Part shown: in pieces, positions 1 through 5,474 of the stretch
Numbering within the stretch: position 1 is the stretch's first letter
Layout: each line of letters begins with the position of its first letter
Assembly (NCBI GenBank): GCA_937858165.1
Contig: CALLZA010000858.1
Coordinates: 1 to 5,630 of the forward strand
Reading direction: 5' to 3'
Length of the DNA: 5,630 nucleotides
DNA from: an uncultured Ardenticatenia bacterium
GTDB taxonomy: Bacteria > Chloroflexota > Anaerolineae > Promineifilales > Promineifilaceae
Position numbers and translations under genes: made by a program
The notes under the pieces: generated by a model
Seen by the model: only the letters and a program-made list of their open reading frames with translations
What the model was told of the DNA's origin: nothing
Databases searched by the model: none

Positions 1-140
1 GTTCTTCTCCTAAGCTGCGCGTAGTCTTGTCCTGCTCCGTCTCATGCTTGGCTTGCTTGCGTGATGTCGTTCGCATGTGTCACATGGTGCCGTCTATTAC
101 ACAGTCATGTTGTGTGTGTGTGTTGTGTTGTTTGTTTTTT
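1..140. other. Non-genomic sequence outside the P7 adapter, ending in a T-run
   Basis: This stretch lies outside the P7 adapter, so it cannot be part of the insert. It is T/G-rich, contains GT-repeat runs and has far lower GC than the insert. Positions 131-140 are nine T and one G directly before the P7 sequence. Illumina flow-cell primers carry a T spacer 5' of P7 and P5, so a T-run here fits read-through to the end of the molecule, with poor base calls beyond. No gene, promoter or RNA is claimed here. Confidence 0.85.
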
Positions 141-206
141 CAAGCATAAGACGGCATACGATATCTAGTACGGTCTCGTGGGCTCGGAGATGTGTATAAG
201 AGACAG
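141..206 (+). other. Illumina Nextera adapter: P7, i7 index, read-2 transposase end
   Basis: Positions 141-164 match the P7 primer with two substitutions (147 and 162, each T for G). Positions 165-172 read CTAGTACG, which I recognise as the adapter form of Nextera index N702. Positions 173-206 match the Nextera read-2 adapter and end in the Tn5 mosaic end (AGATGTGTATAAGAGACAG). The first genomic base is 207. Translation through this element adds a false tail (PVSYTHLRAHET...) to the gene on the minus strand. Confidence 0.98.
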
Positions 207-609
207 GGCCGCGGTCGAGGTCGGTGGCGTAGGCCATGCCACCGCACGGGCCGAAGGCCAGCCCCCCGCCGCCGATGACCACGTCGTGGGCCGGGTTGCG
301 CGCCCGCCAGCGGAACGACGCCGGGGCGGCGGCGATGGTTGGCAGGAGCAGATCGCGGTCAATGCGTACACGCTGCGTGGTCCGATCCACCTGCCCCCCG
401 GCCCGCTGCCAGAGGTCGAGCGCTTCGTCATCCAGGAAGTCGATGCCGACCGTTTCCAGGATGGTGAGCGAGGCGTCGTGCAGCCGCTCCAGCGCGTCGG
501 CGCTCAGCCAGTCGTAGGGTGAGCGGGGTGGGCGCGGCTGGCGAAAGGGGAGGTCGAGCAGGGGTTGCTCGGTCGAGGAGCGAGGCCGACGGGGGCGGTG
601 GCGGGCCAT
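207..609 (-). CDS. Trimethylamine methyltransferase (MttB) family protein, N-terminal fragment
   Basis: This is the N-terminal 134 residues of a probable MttB/COG5598 corrinoid-dependent methyltransferase. Members move a methyl group from trimethylamine or a quaternary amine such as glycine betaine to a cobalamin-binding corrinoid protein in the cytoplasm. Support comes from LSADALERLHDASLTILE (35-52), a family-like N-terminal helix, and from GGGGLAFGPCGGMAYATDLD (about 113-132), which resembles the conserved barrel segment FGP.GG....DL. An Arg/Pro-rich leader (1-31) precedes them. The usual length is near 480-500 residues, so about 70% is missing because the adapter interrupts the gene at 206. 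An apparent continuation to position 97 is adapter and noise. The family's pyrrolysine site lies well beyond this fragment, so substrate class cannot be judged. The start ATG at 609 has no clear Shine-Dalgarno sequence. It lies 53 bp after the hydrolase stop on the same strand, so the two may be cotranscribed. Confidence 0.82.
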
Positions 610-662
610 GACGCGGAACGTAGGGGGATGGGGTTGACGTTGTAGGCCGCCCGACCGCGCCG

Positions 663-1547
663 CTAGGTGGCGTTTGCCGCTATCGGCAGGCCAATGGCCG
701 ATGTCCGGCCGATGAAGTCGAGGATCGACACCCAGACTTGGTGGTGGACAGGCTCGAACGGGCGCATCATCTCATGGCCGGTGTGGGGGTAGATGGTCAA
801 CTCCTTGTTGGCGTTGGGCAGCTCGGCGAAGATGCGGCGGGCGTTGTCGGGCGGGGCGGCCGAGTCCTCTTCACCGGCGTAGATGTGGACGGGCAGGTCG
901 AGGCGCGGCCAGAGGGTGCGGCCGTAGTCGATGGTCGCCACCATCTCGTGCATCCCCTTGATGGGCACGCGGCTGATTTGGGGCAGCGTGGCCTGGAAGG
1001 CCGGGTCGTCAAAGTCGACGGTCGGGTCGAAGTCGAGGACACGCTCGCGGACGAGGTGCTGCATGGTTTCGCGCTTGCTTTTGTGGGGGTAGTACCAGGG
1101 CATGAAGAAGCGGGCGTACTTCACATAACGCAGACGCTTGTCGGGCACGTCGCAGACCGGGGCCAGCATGACCAGGCCGCGCACGCCGCCGAACTTGAGG
1201 GCCACGTGGGCGGCCAGGATGTTGCCCATCGAGTGGGCCAGCAGGAATAGCTCGTCGCTCTCGGCGCGGGCGACGGCGAATGCCTCTTCGGCCTCGGCCA
1301 GCCACTGCTTGCGCCCGGCGGTGGCCAGCTTGTCGGGGTAGTGGCCGTGGCCGGGCAGCAGCGGGCAGTGCACGGTCAGTCCGTGGCCGGCCAGATGCTC
1401 GGCCAGCGGGCGCGAGCTGAGCGGGCTACCCATGAAGCCGTGGAGGAACAGGACGCCGACGCGCCGCCCCGCGGGTTGGGGCACGGCGCTCGGCAGATGG
1501 TAAGGCCGCCGTTCAGGCGGCACGTCGTAGGCTGGTTGAAACGGCAT
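663..1547 (-). CDS. Alpha/beta hydrolase, carboxylesterase / monoacylglycerol-lipase-like
   Basis: A complete 294-residue serine hydrolase of the alpha/beta fold, probably a cytoplasmic esterase or lipase acting on small acyl esters; no signal peptide is visible. VGVLFLHGFMGSP (30-42) supplies the beta-strand and HG oxyanion loop, and LLPGHGHYP (63-71) follows as in Est30/monoglyceride-lipase-like enzymes. AHSMG (104-108) is the nucleophile elbow with Ser106; Ala replaces the commoner first Gly. HIYAGEEDSAAPP (221-233) carries the likely acid Asp228, and HTGHEMM (255-261) the catalytic His258. The region 135-200 is the variable cap. The length is normal for the family. The start ATG at 1547 is preceded by a -10-like TATACT only 7 bases upstream and by no Shine-Dalgarno sequence, so the mRNA may be leaderless. 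The gene diverges from the sensor kinase and precedes the MttB-like gene. The natural substrate cannot be told from sequence. Confidence 0.9.
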   Translation of the reverse strand: MPFQPAYDVPPERRPYHLPSAVPQPAGRRVGVLFLHGFMGSPLSSRPLAEHLAGHGLTVHCPLLPGHGHYPDKLATAGRKQWLAEAEEAFAVARAESDELFLLAHSMGNILAAHVALKFGGVRGLVMLAPVCDVPDKRLRYVKYARFFMPWYYPHKSKRETMQHLVRERVLDFDPTVDFDDPAFQATLPQISRVPIKGMHEMVATIDYGRTLWPRLDLPVHIYAGEEDSAAPPDNARRIFAELPNANKELTIYPHTGHEMMRPFEPVHHQVWVSILDFIGRTSAIGLPIAANAT

Positions 1548-1554
1548 AGGGCAG

Positions 1555-1583
1555 AGTATACGCCACTTTCAAAGACGTGACAG
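1555..1583 (-). promoter_or_regulatory. Candidate leaderless promoter of the hydrolase
   Basis: On the minus strand a -35-like CTGTCA (1583-1578, four of six consensus bases) is separated by 17 bp from TATACT (1560-1555, five of six). Only seven bases lie between the -10 element and the ATG at 1547, which places the transcript start at or next to the A of the ATG. The absence of a Shine-Dalgarno sequence agrees with this. The -35 element lies inside the left arm of the inverted repeat at 1578-1638, so a protein bound there would compete with RNA polymerase. This is pattern matching only. Confidence 0.45.
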
Positions 1584-1638
1584 GTGGGAGGCCTGAACTC
1601 GTATCCCAGTTAGAGGGATGTTGGCCGCCCACCTGTCA
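1578..1638. repeat. Long inverted repeat between the divergent genes
   Basis: TGACAGGTGGGAGGCC (1578-1593) and GGCCGCCCACCTGTCA (1623-1638) are reverse complements over 16 bases with one mismatch (1589 against 1627). The 29-bp spacer contains a smaller inverted pair, ATCCC (1603-1607) and GGGAT (1615-1619). The outer 11 bases on each side match perfectly. There is no T-run on either side, so an intrinsic terminator is unlikely. The left arm covers the -35 of the hydrolase promoter and the right arm ends 14 bp before the -35 of the kinase promoter. This position suits a shared operator. If transcribed from further upstream, it would form a stable leader hairpin. Confidence 0.7.
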
Positions 1639-1652
1639 AGTCTGGACGGTGG

Positions 1653-1681
1653 TTGTCATGCGTTTTGGTCTGGACTATGAT
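1653..1681 (+). promoter_or_regulatory. Candidate sigma-70-type promoter of the sensor kinase
   Basis: TTGTCA (1653-1658) and TATGAT (1676-1681) each match five of six consensus bases and are separated by exactly 17 bp. The predicted transcript start falls near 1687-1689, immediately before or at the GTGGAGG sequence. A transcript from here would exclude the ATG at 1658 and the GTG at 1577 but would include the TTG at 1703. The inverted repeat at 1578-1638 lies directly upstream. Confidence 0.55.
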
Positions 1682-1686
1682 TCGGC

Positions 1687-1693
1687 GTGGAGG
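1687..1693 (+). promoter_or_regulatory. Shine-Dalgarno sequence fixing the kinase start
   Basis: GTGGAGG contains the core GGAGG (1689-1693), followed by nine bases and then the in-frame TTG at 1703. The two upstream candidates, ATG at 1658 and GTG at 1577, have no comparable site. This is one of four independent hints that translation begins at 1703. Confidence 0.6.
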
Positions 1694-1702
1694 CTCTGTC
1701 AC

Positions 1703-3784
1703 TTGCGCCGAATTCTGACCCGTACCAGCCTGACCACGCGACTCGTCACTGTTGTGGTGGTGCTCATCTTCCTGACGACGCTCAGCGCCGGCGTGCCCGC
1801 TTTTTTGCTGACGCGGTCGCAACTGGAAGAGCAGGCGTGGCAGCGAGTCGACGCTACGGCGCGCGGCACCGAGTCGCTCTATGACGCCGCCGAGCGGCGC
1901 GTGGTCGATCTGGCGGCGCTGCTGGCCGAGCGGCCGACGTTGCGCCGCCTCATCCAGGACGAGGAGATCGACGCCATCGAGCCATACCTACGCGCCTTCC
2001 AGGAGCAAAGCGACCTCGATCTGATCGTTTTGTGCGACCGGGCCGCGGTAGTCGTCGCCACCGTGCCGGGCATCATTGAATGCCCCATTGACACGCGCGC
2101 CGGCGTAGCCCTGGGCGATGTGCGGCTAATGGGCGACAAGCCGGCGCTGGTGGCCGGGCAGAACATCTTCAGCAGCGACATCCCCGAGACGGTCGGCACG
2201 GTGGTGGCCGGGATGTGGCTCGACGTGGCGTTCCTGGGGCAGTTGAGTGCCAACACCGGCGTAGACCAGACGATCCTGAGCGCCGACGGGCAGCCGCTGG
2301 CCTCGACGCTGCCGCCGGGGGTCATGACCGTGCAGCGGCGCGGCAGCGGGCGCGAGTTGGCGGCCGAGGGGCAGTCGTTCCTCATCTCCCAGTTCGCGCT
2401 GCCCGGCGAATCGGGGAGTGAGCCGCTCATCGCCGAAGTCGCTCTGCCCATCGACCCCTTGCAGGCGACGGAGCGCAGCGCACTGCTGGTGCTGGCGACC
2501 AGCACGACCATTGTGGCCCTGGTGGGCGTGGTCGCCGGCGTGTGGTATATCCAGCGGCTGATGGCCCCATTGCGTCGCCTCATGGCCGCGGCCGAGCAGA
2601 TCAGCGCCGGCGACCTGGCCGCGCCGATTCCCCGGCTGGCCGGGCCGCCGGAGTTGGCATCGCTATCCGCCTCATTGGAGAAGAGCCAGGCGACCATGCT
2701 CGACGCGCTGGACGAGCGTTCACAGGCCCGCGACTGGCTCAACACGCTCATCCAGTCGGTCGTCGAAGGGGTGGTGACGTTCGACACGCGCGGCCGGGTG
2801 ACGTTTATGAGCCAGGGGGCTGAGACGCTGTCGGGCTGGTCGAGCGCCGAGGCTGTGGGCGAACCGATCAATAACCTCTTCCCGCTGGCCGACTCGCCCG
2901 ATAACCAGACCTTTCTCGACCACATCCCCCCGGCGGGGGAAAAGCGCGAGATCGAAGTTCAGACGCGCTCCGGCAAGTCGATGGTCGTGGCGGCCACGGG
3001 CGCGCGCATGGTTCCGCCCAACAGCGACACGGTGCAGGTGGCTCTGGTGCTGCGCGATGTGACCGAGGAGCAGGCACTGCGCCATCTGCGCTCCTTCTTC
3101 CTGGCCAACATCTCCCACGAGTTTCGCACACCCCTCAGTACGCTCAACGCCTCAATCGAATTGTTGATGGATGAGGTCGATGACCTGTCGCCGGCCGAGA
3201 TTCGCGAGTTGTTGAACCCAACGCATCTGAGTCTGCTCAGCCTGCAATCGCTCATTGACAATCTGCTGGAGAGCAGCAGCATCGAGGCCGGGTCGTTCCG
3301 CTTGCGGCGGCGGCCGGTGCCCCTGGAAGACGTGATGGCCGACGCGCTGACCATCGTCCGGCCGCTGGTGGAGCGACGGCGGCAGGCGATCGCCGTGACC
3401 GAGCCGGCTCGCCTGCCGTCGCTGCCGGCCGACCGGGCGCGACTGACGCAGGCGTTGGTCAATCTGTTGTCCAACGCGGCCAAGTACAGCCCCATCGGCT
3501 GTCCCATTGACCTGGTCATCAGCCAGGCCGACGACACGCTGCGGCTGGCCGTGGCCGACCGCGGGCCGGGCGTTTCGCCGGAGGATCGCGTCAACCTCTT
3601 CCGCCGCTTCATGCGCCTCGACGCGCAAGGGGGCGATGAGCAGTACGGCATCGGCCTGGGGCTCTATCTGGTCAAAAAGATTGCCGAGGCGCACGGCGGG
3701 CAAGTTGGCGTTGAGGAGCGGCCGGGTGGCGGGGCCGTGTTCTGGCTGGAGTTGCCGCTAACCATTGACGAGACAAGCGCATGA
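1703..3784 (+). CDS. Transmembrane PAS-containing sensor histidine kinase
   Basis: A membrane sensor kinase that autophosphorylates on His and passes the phosphate to the regulator encoded next. Numbered from the TTG at 1703 (693 residues), it has: TM1 about 14-37; an extracytoplasmic domain of about 220 residues (38-258) without an obvious family match, perhaps Cache-like; TM2 about 259-283; HAMP about 284-336; PAS about 346-458 ([19 protein letters not shown]); HisKA with [10 protein letters not shown] and phospho-acceptor His472; and an ATPase domain with N box [10 protein letters not shown] (Asn591), G1 DRGPG (619-623), F box LFRRFMR, and G2 [11 protein letters not shown] (from 649). All catalytic motifs are intact. 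The start was chosen from the GGAGG site, the promoter at 1653-1681, the weaker GC third-position bias before 1703 and the short distance to TM1. ATG 1658 or GTG 1577 would add 15 or 42 residues. The extracytoplasmic domain has exactly two Cys (111 and 127). The signal is unknown. The stop overlaps the next start in ATGA, implying translational coupling. Confidence 0.92.
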   Translation: MRRILTRTSLTTRLVTVVVVLIFLTTLSAGVPAFLLTRSQLEEQAWQRVDATARGTESLYDAAERRVVDLAALLAERPTLRRLIQDEEIDAIEPYLRAFQEQSDLDLIVLCDRAAVVVATVPGIIECPIDTRAGVALGDVRLMGDKPALVAGQNIFSSDIPETVGTVVAGMWLDVAFLGQLSANTGVDQTILSADGQPLASTLPPGVMTVQRRGSGRELAAEGQSFLISQFALPGESGSEPLIAEVALPIDPLQATERSALLVLATSTTIVALVGVVAGVWYIQRLMAPLRRLMAAAEQISAGDLAAPIPRLAGPPELASLSASLEKSQATMLDALDERSQARDWLNTLIQSVVEGVVTFDTRGRVTFMSQGAETLSGWSSAEAVGEPINNLFPLADSPDNQTFLDHIPPAGEKREIEVQTRSGKSMVVAATGARMVPPNSDTVQVALVLRDVTEEQALRHLRSFFLANISHEFRTPLSTLNASIELLMDEVDDLSPAEIRELLNPTHLSLLSLQSLIDNLLESSSIEAGSFRLRRRPVPLEDVMADALTIVRPLVERRRQAIAVTEPARLPSLPADRARLTQALVNLLSNAAKYSPIGCPIDLVISQADDTLRLAVADRGPGVSPEDRVNLFRRFMRLDAQGGDEQYGIGLGLYLVKKIAEAHGGQVGVEERPGGGAVFWLELPLTIDETSA

Positions 3785-4458
3785 GAGTCCTGGTTGTCGA
3801 AGACGATCTGGCCCTGTCGGACGTCGTCAGCTTTACGCTGCGGCGGGCGGGCTACGAAGTGACCGCAGCCTACGACGGGCTGGCGGCGGTCGAGGCGTTC
3901 GAGCAAGTGTTGCCCGATCTCATTTTGCTCGATCTGAACCTGCCCCGGCTCGACGGCTTGGGCGTCTGCCGCAAGGTGCGCGCCGTCAGCGACGTGCCGA
4001 TCATCATCCTCAGCGTGCGTGCCGGGGACGAGGCGGTCGTGCGCGGCCTGGAGATGGGGGCCGACGACTACATGGTCAAGCCGTTCAGCCCCACGCAACT
4101 GGTGGCCCGCATCCGCGCCGTGATGCGCCGGGTGGGCGTGTCGGCCACGCCAACCACGCTGGCCGTCGGCGGCCTGACGCTCGATCGCTCGCGTGGCGAA
4201 GCGGTGCGCCTCCACGATGGCGCGGTCATTCGCCTGACGGCGCTGGAGCTGAAACTGCTGGAGGCGCTGATGCTCCACCCCGGCCAGGTGCTGCCCAGCG
4301 ATACGCTCATTACTACCGTCTGGGGGCCGGAAGGCGGCGACCGGACGATGCTGAAGCAGCTTATGTACCGTCTGCGGGCCAAGATCGAGGTCGATGCCTC
4401 CAGCCCGGTCACCATCGAGACCGTGCCGGGCATCGGCTACGCCTTCAACACGGGCTAG
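3781..4458 (+). CDS. OmpR/PhoB-family response regulator
   Basis: A complete 225-residue DNA-binding response regulator, the partner of the upstream kinase. The receiver domain (1-117) has the acidic pair Asp8/Asp9, phospho-acceptor Asp51 in [13 protein letters not shown], Ser78 at the switch Ser/Thr position and Lys100 in DDYMVKPF. The C-terminal winged helix (about 127-223) shows [12 protein letters not shown], the recognition-helix region [19 protein letters not shown], and the closing wing [12 protein letters not shown] typical of the PhoB/OmpR group. This group usually binds direct repeats with about 11-bp spacing as a head-to-tail dimer, and such repeats occur at 4532-4575, upstream of the next gene. 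The start ATG overlaps the kinase stop (ATGA), so the two proteins should be made together. Kinase-first order is less usual for this family. Assignment to phosphate control (PhoB) cannot be made, because no phosphate-uptake genes are present. Confidence 0.95.
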   Translation: MRVLVVEDDLALSDVVSFTLRRAGYEVTAAYDGLAAVEAFEQVLPDLILLDLNLPRLDGLGVCRKVRAVSDVPIIILSVRAGDEAVVRGLEMGADDYMVKPFSPTQLVARIRAVMRRVGVSATPTTLAVGGLTLDRSRGEAVRLHDGAVIRLTALELKLLEALMLHPGQVLPSDTLITTVWGPEGGDRTMLKQLMYRLRAKIEVDASSPVTIETVPGIGYAFNTG

Positions 4459-4529
4459 GGGTTAGAGATTAGGGAAGTTCGCTGTTCCTTAGCCCTTAAT
4501 CCCTAATCCCTAGCCCCTGATCCCTAATC
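4453..4529. repeat. Heptamer repeat array forming a 19-bp stem
   Basis: Six direct copies of a 7-bp unit (consensus CCTAATC) occupy 4488-4529 in perfect register and differ only by substitutions. Three copies in the opposite orientation (GGCTAGG, GGTTAGA, GATTAGG) fill 4453-4473, the first overlapping the stop codon of the response regulator. The two sets pair: 4456-4474 with 4501-4519 forms a 19-bp stem with one mismatch and two G-T pairs around a 26-base loop. No T-run follows, so it is not a standard terminator, although it could slow transcription or protect the end of the regulator mRNA. It resembles the short tandem heptamer repeats known in cyanobacterial genomes; similar elements may be dispersed in this genome. 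Confidence 0.75.
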
Positions 4530-4531
4530 CC

Positions 4532-4575
4532 TGTTACTCGTTTGTTACCGCCCCATAACCGCGCCTGTTACCGCC
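4532..4575 (+). promoter_or_regulatory. Candidate response-regulator operator: TGTTACCG direct repeats at 11-bp spacing
   Basis: TGTTAC begins at 4532, 4543 and 4566, and a weaker copy CATAACCG lies at 4554, giving steps of 11, 11 and 12 bp. The units at 4543 and 4566 are identical over ten bases (TGTTACCGCC). Tandem half-sites about one helical turn apart on the same face are the known binding pattern of PhoB/OmpR-family proteins; the Streptomyces and cyanobacterial Pho boxes have the same 11-bp period. The block lies between the regulator gene and the UspA-fusion gene, with only a poor -10-like sequence (TAGGCT, 4583-4588) after it. A weak core promoter is common where such a regulator activates. 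Confidence 0.5.
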
Positions 4576-4596
4576 GCCTGATAGGCTTCCTAAATC

Positions 4597-4602
4597 AGGT
4601 GA
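4597..4602 (+). promoter_or_regulatory. Shine-Dalgarno sequence of the UspA-fusion gene
   Basis: AGGTGA ends six bases before the ATG at 4609 and supports that start. It sits in the loop of a small possible hairpin formed by GCTTC (4585-4589) and GAAGC (4604-4608). The stem is only five bp, so a regulatory role is doubtful. Confidence 0.7.
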
Positions 4603-4608
4603 CGAAGC

Positions 4609-5404
4609 ATGACGCTGTATTTCGACATGGGCACATTCGCCAACAACGCCGACCGGGAACTACTGAATCAGATTCCGCGGCAAGTCGCTGCCTACTACCT
4701 GGCGCTGCCGTTGGCGCGCGAGGCGGGGCAGGTGACTGTCGTGACCGCTTACCCGGAAAACGTGGCTGCCCTCGGAGTCTTGGCACGCCTGCTGCACGCC
4801 CAAATCGTACCGGTCGCCAGCCCTGAAACAGACCTGCAGGCGGCCATTGCCCGTATTTACCCGGCCAGCGCGCCCCTGGCGCAGTCGATCCTGGTCTGGA
4901 CGGACGAGCCGGAGTGGAGCGAGGCGGTCATCAGGACGGCGCGCGCCTTTGGTCGAGCGCTTGACCAGGGGGTGCAGATCTTCGACTGCGCCACTCCATT
5001 GGCCGAAGTCATGGAGACCGCGCGGCGACAGGAGTTTTCGCTCCTGGTGACCCATGTGTCGGATGATACGGCGCGAATGCGGCTGGTGCGCCGGTCGCCG
5101 ACGTCGCTGTTGCTGGTTCGCGGCGAATACGCCCCGATCGATAACCTGTTGGTCGCCCTGCGCGGCTACGGCTCCGACCACGAAACGCTGGATCGGGTGC
5201 TGCCGTTGCTGGCCCACGAGGCGGCCGATGTGACCGTTTTGCCGCTGGCGCGTTCGGCGTCGGCATCCCTGAATGACATGCTGGCCGGCGATTCGTCCAT
5301 CCGGCAGCACTTGCAGGCCTTCCTGGGCGATCTGGGCCAGGCCGACGTGGAAGTCGCCGTGCGCCTGCGCCAGGGCGACCCCGCGTCACAGGTGATCGCG
5401 GAGC
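4609..5404 (+). CDS. GspE-N-like domain fused to UspA-like domains, 3' end missing
   Basis: The N-terminal 265 residues of a cytoplasmic protein of unknown exact role; no signal peptide or membrane segment is seen. Residues about 18-84 (LLNQIPRQVAAYYLALPLA, then VTVVTAYPENVAALGVL) resemble the second half of the type II secretion/pilus ATPase N-terminal domain (GspE-N/MshEN). The paired leading motifs that bind c-di-GMP in MshEN proteins are absent. Residues about 90-170 look like a degenerate universal-stress-protein domain (QSILVWTDEPEWSEAVIRTA ... SLLLVRGEYAP). A second begins at about 178 (DNLLVALRGYGSDHETLDRV) and is cut near its GDPASQVIAE segment, where UspA proteins normally continue to their nucleotide-binding C-terminal part. 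UspA domains bind ATP/AMP in stress responses, but the glycine-rich site is not in this fragment. An apparent continuation (PVSCTHLTLPTSDLV) is translated adapter. Position directly after the two-component pair and the 11-bp repeats suggests control by that regulator. Confidence 0.8.
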
Positions 5405-5474
5405 CTGTCTCTTGTACACATCTGACGCTGCCGACGAGCGATCTAGTGTAGATCTCGGTGGTCGCCGTATCATT
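5405..5474 (-). other. Illumina Nextera adapter: read-1 transposase end, i5 index, P5
   Basis: Positions 5405-5437 match the reverse complement of the Nextera read-1 adapter, starting with CTGTCTCTTGTACACATCT; G at 5414 replaces the expected A. Positions 5438-5445 (GCGATCTA) are the reverse complement of TAGATCGC, which I recognise as index 501. Positions 5446-5474 match the reverse complement of P5 exactly. The last genomic base is therefore 5404. Minus-strand translations through here give the false peptides MIRRPPRSTLDRSSAASDVY and FFFNDTATTEIYT. Confidence 0.98.

Noticed and set aside
74..86. Palindrome CATGTGTCACATG
   Set aside because: It is outside the P7 adapter in the non-genomic segment, so it is not evidence of an operator.
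178..522. Plus-strand open frame starting MGSEMCIRDR
   Set aside because: Its first residues are translated Nextera adapter and the rest is antisense to the MttB-like gene.
738..1250. A 170-residue plus-strand open frame opposite the hydrolase
   Set aside because: It lies antisense to the catalytic core of the hydrolase, is Gly/Val/His-rich and has no recognisable fold or start signal.
1555..1572. TTGAAA with TATACT on the minus strand as a promoter
   Set aside because: The two elements are only 6 bp apart, too close for one sigma-70 promoter. The CTGTCA 17 bp upstream of TATACT is a better partner.
1879..2925. A 348-residue open frame on the minus strand inside the kinase
   Set aside because: It is antisense to a kinase with complete, ordered domains. 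Its translation is Ser/Arg-rich low-complexity sequence without motifs, as expected of a GC-rich antisense frame.
3765..4472. A 235-residue plus-strand frame overlapping the response regulator
   Set aside because: It is an Arg/Gly/Ala-rich frame-shifted reading of the regulator gene, whose own frame has all receiver and winged-helix residues.
4453..4529. Intrinsic terminator after the response regulator
   Set aside because: The stem is long but no T-run follows it and the repeat structure explains the pairing, so it was recorded as a repeat instead.
4488..4529. Linear-replicon telomere suggested by CCCTAAT-like units
   Set aside because: The array is internal, degenerate and flanked on both sides by bacterial genes on the same strand.
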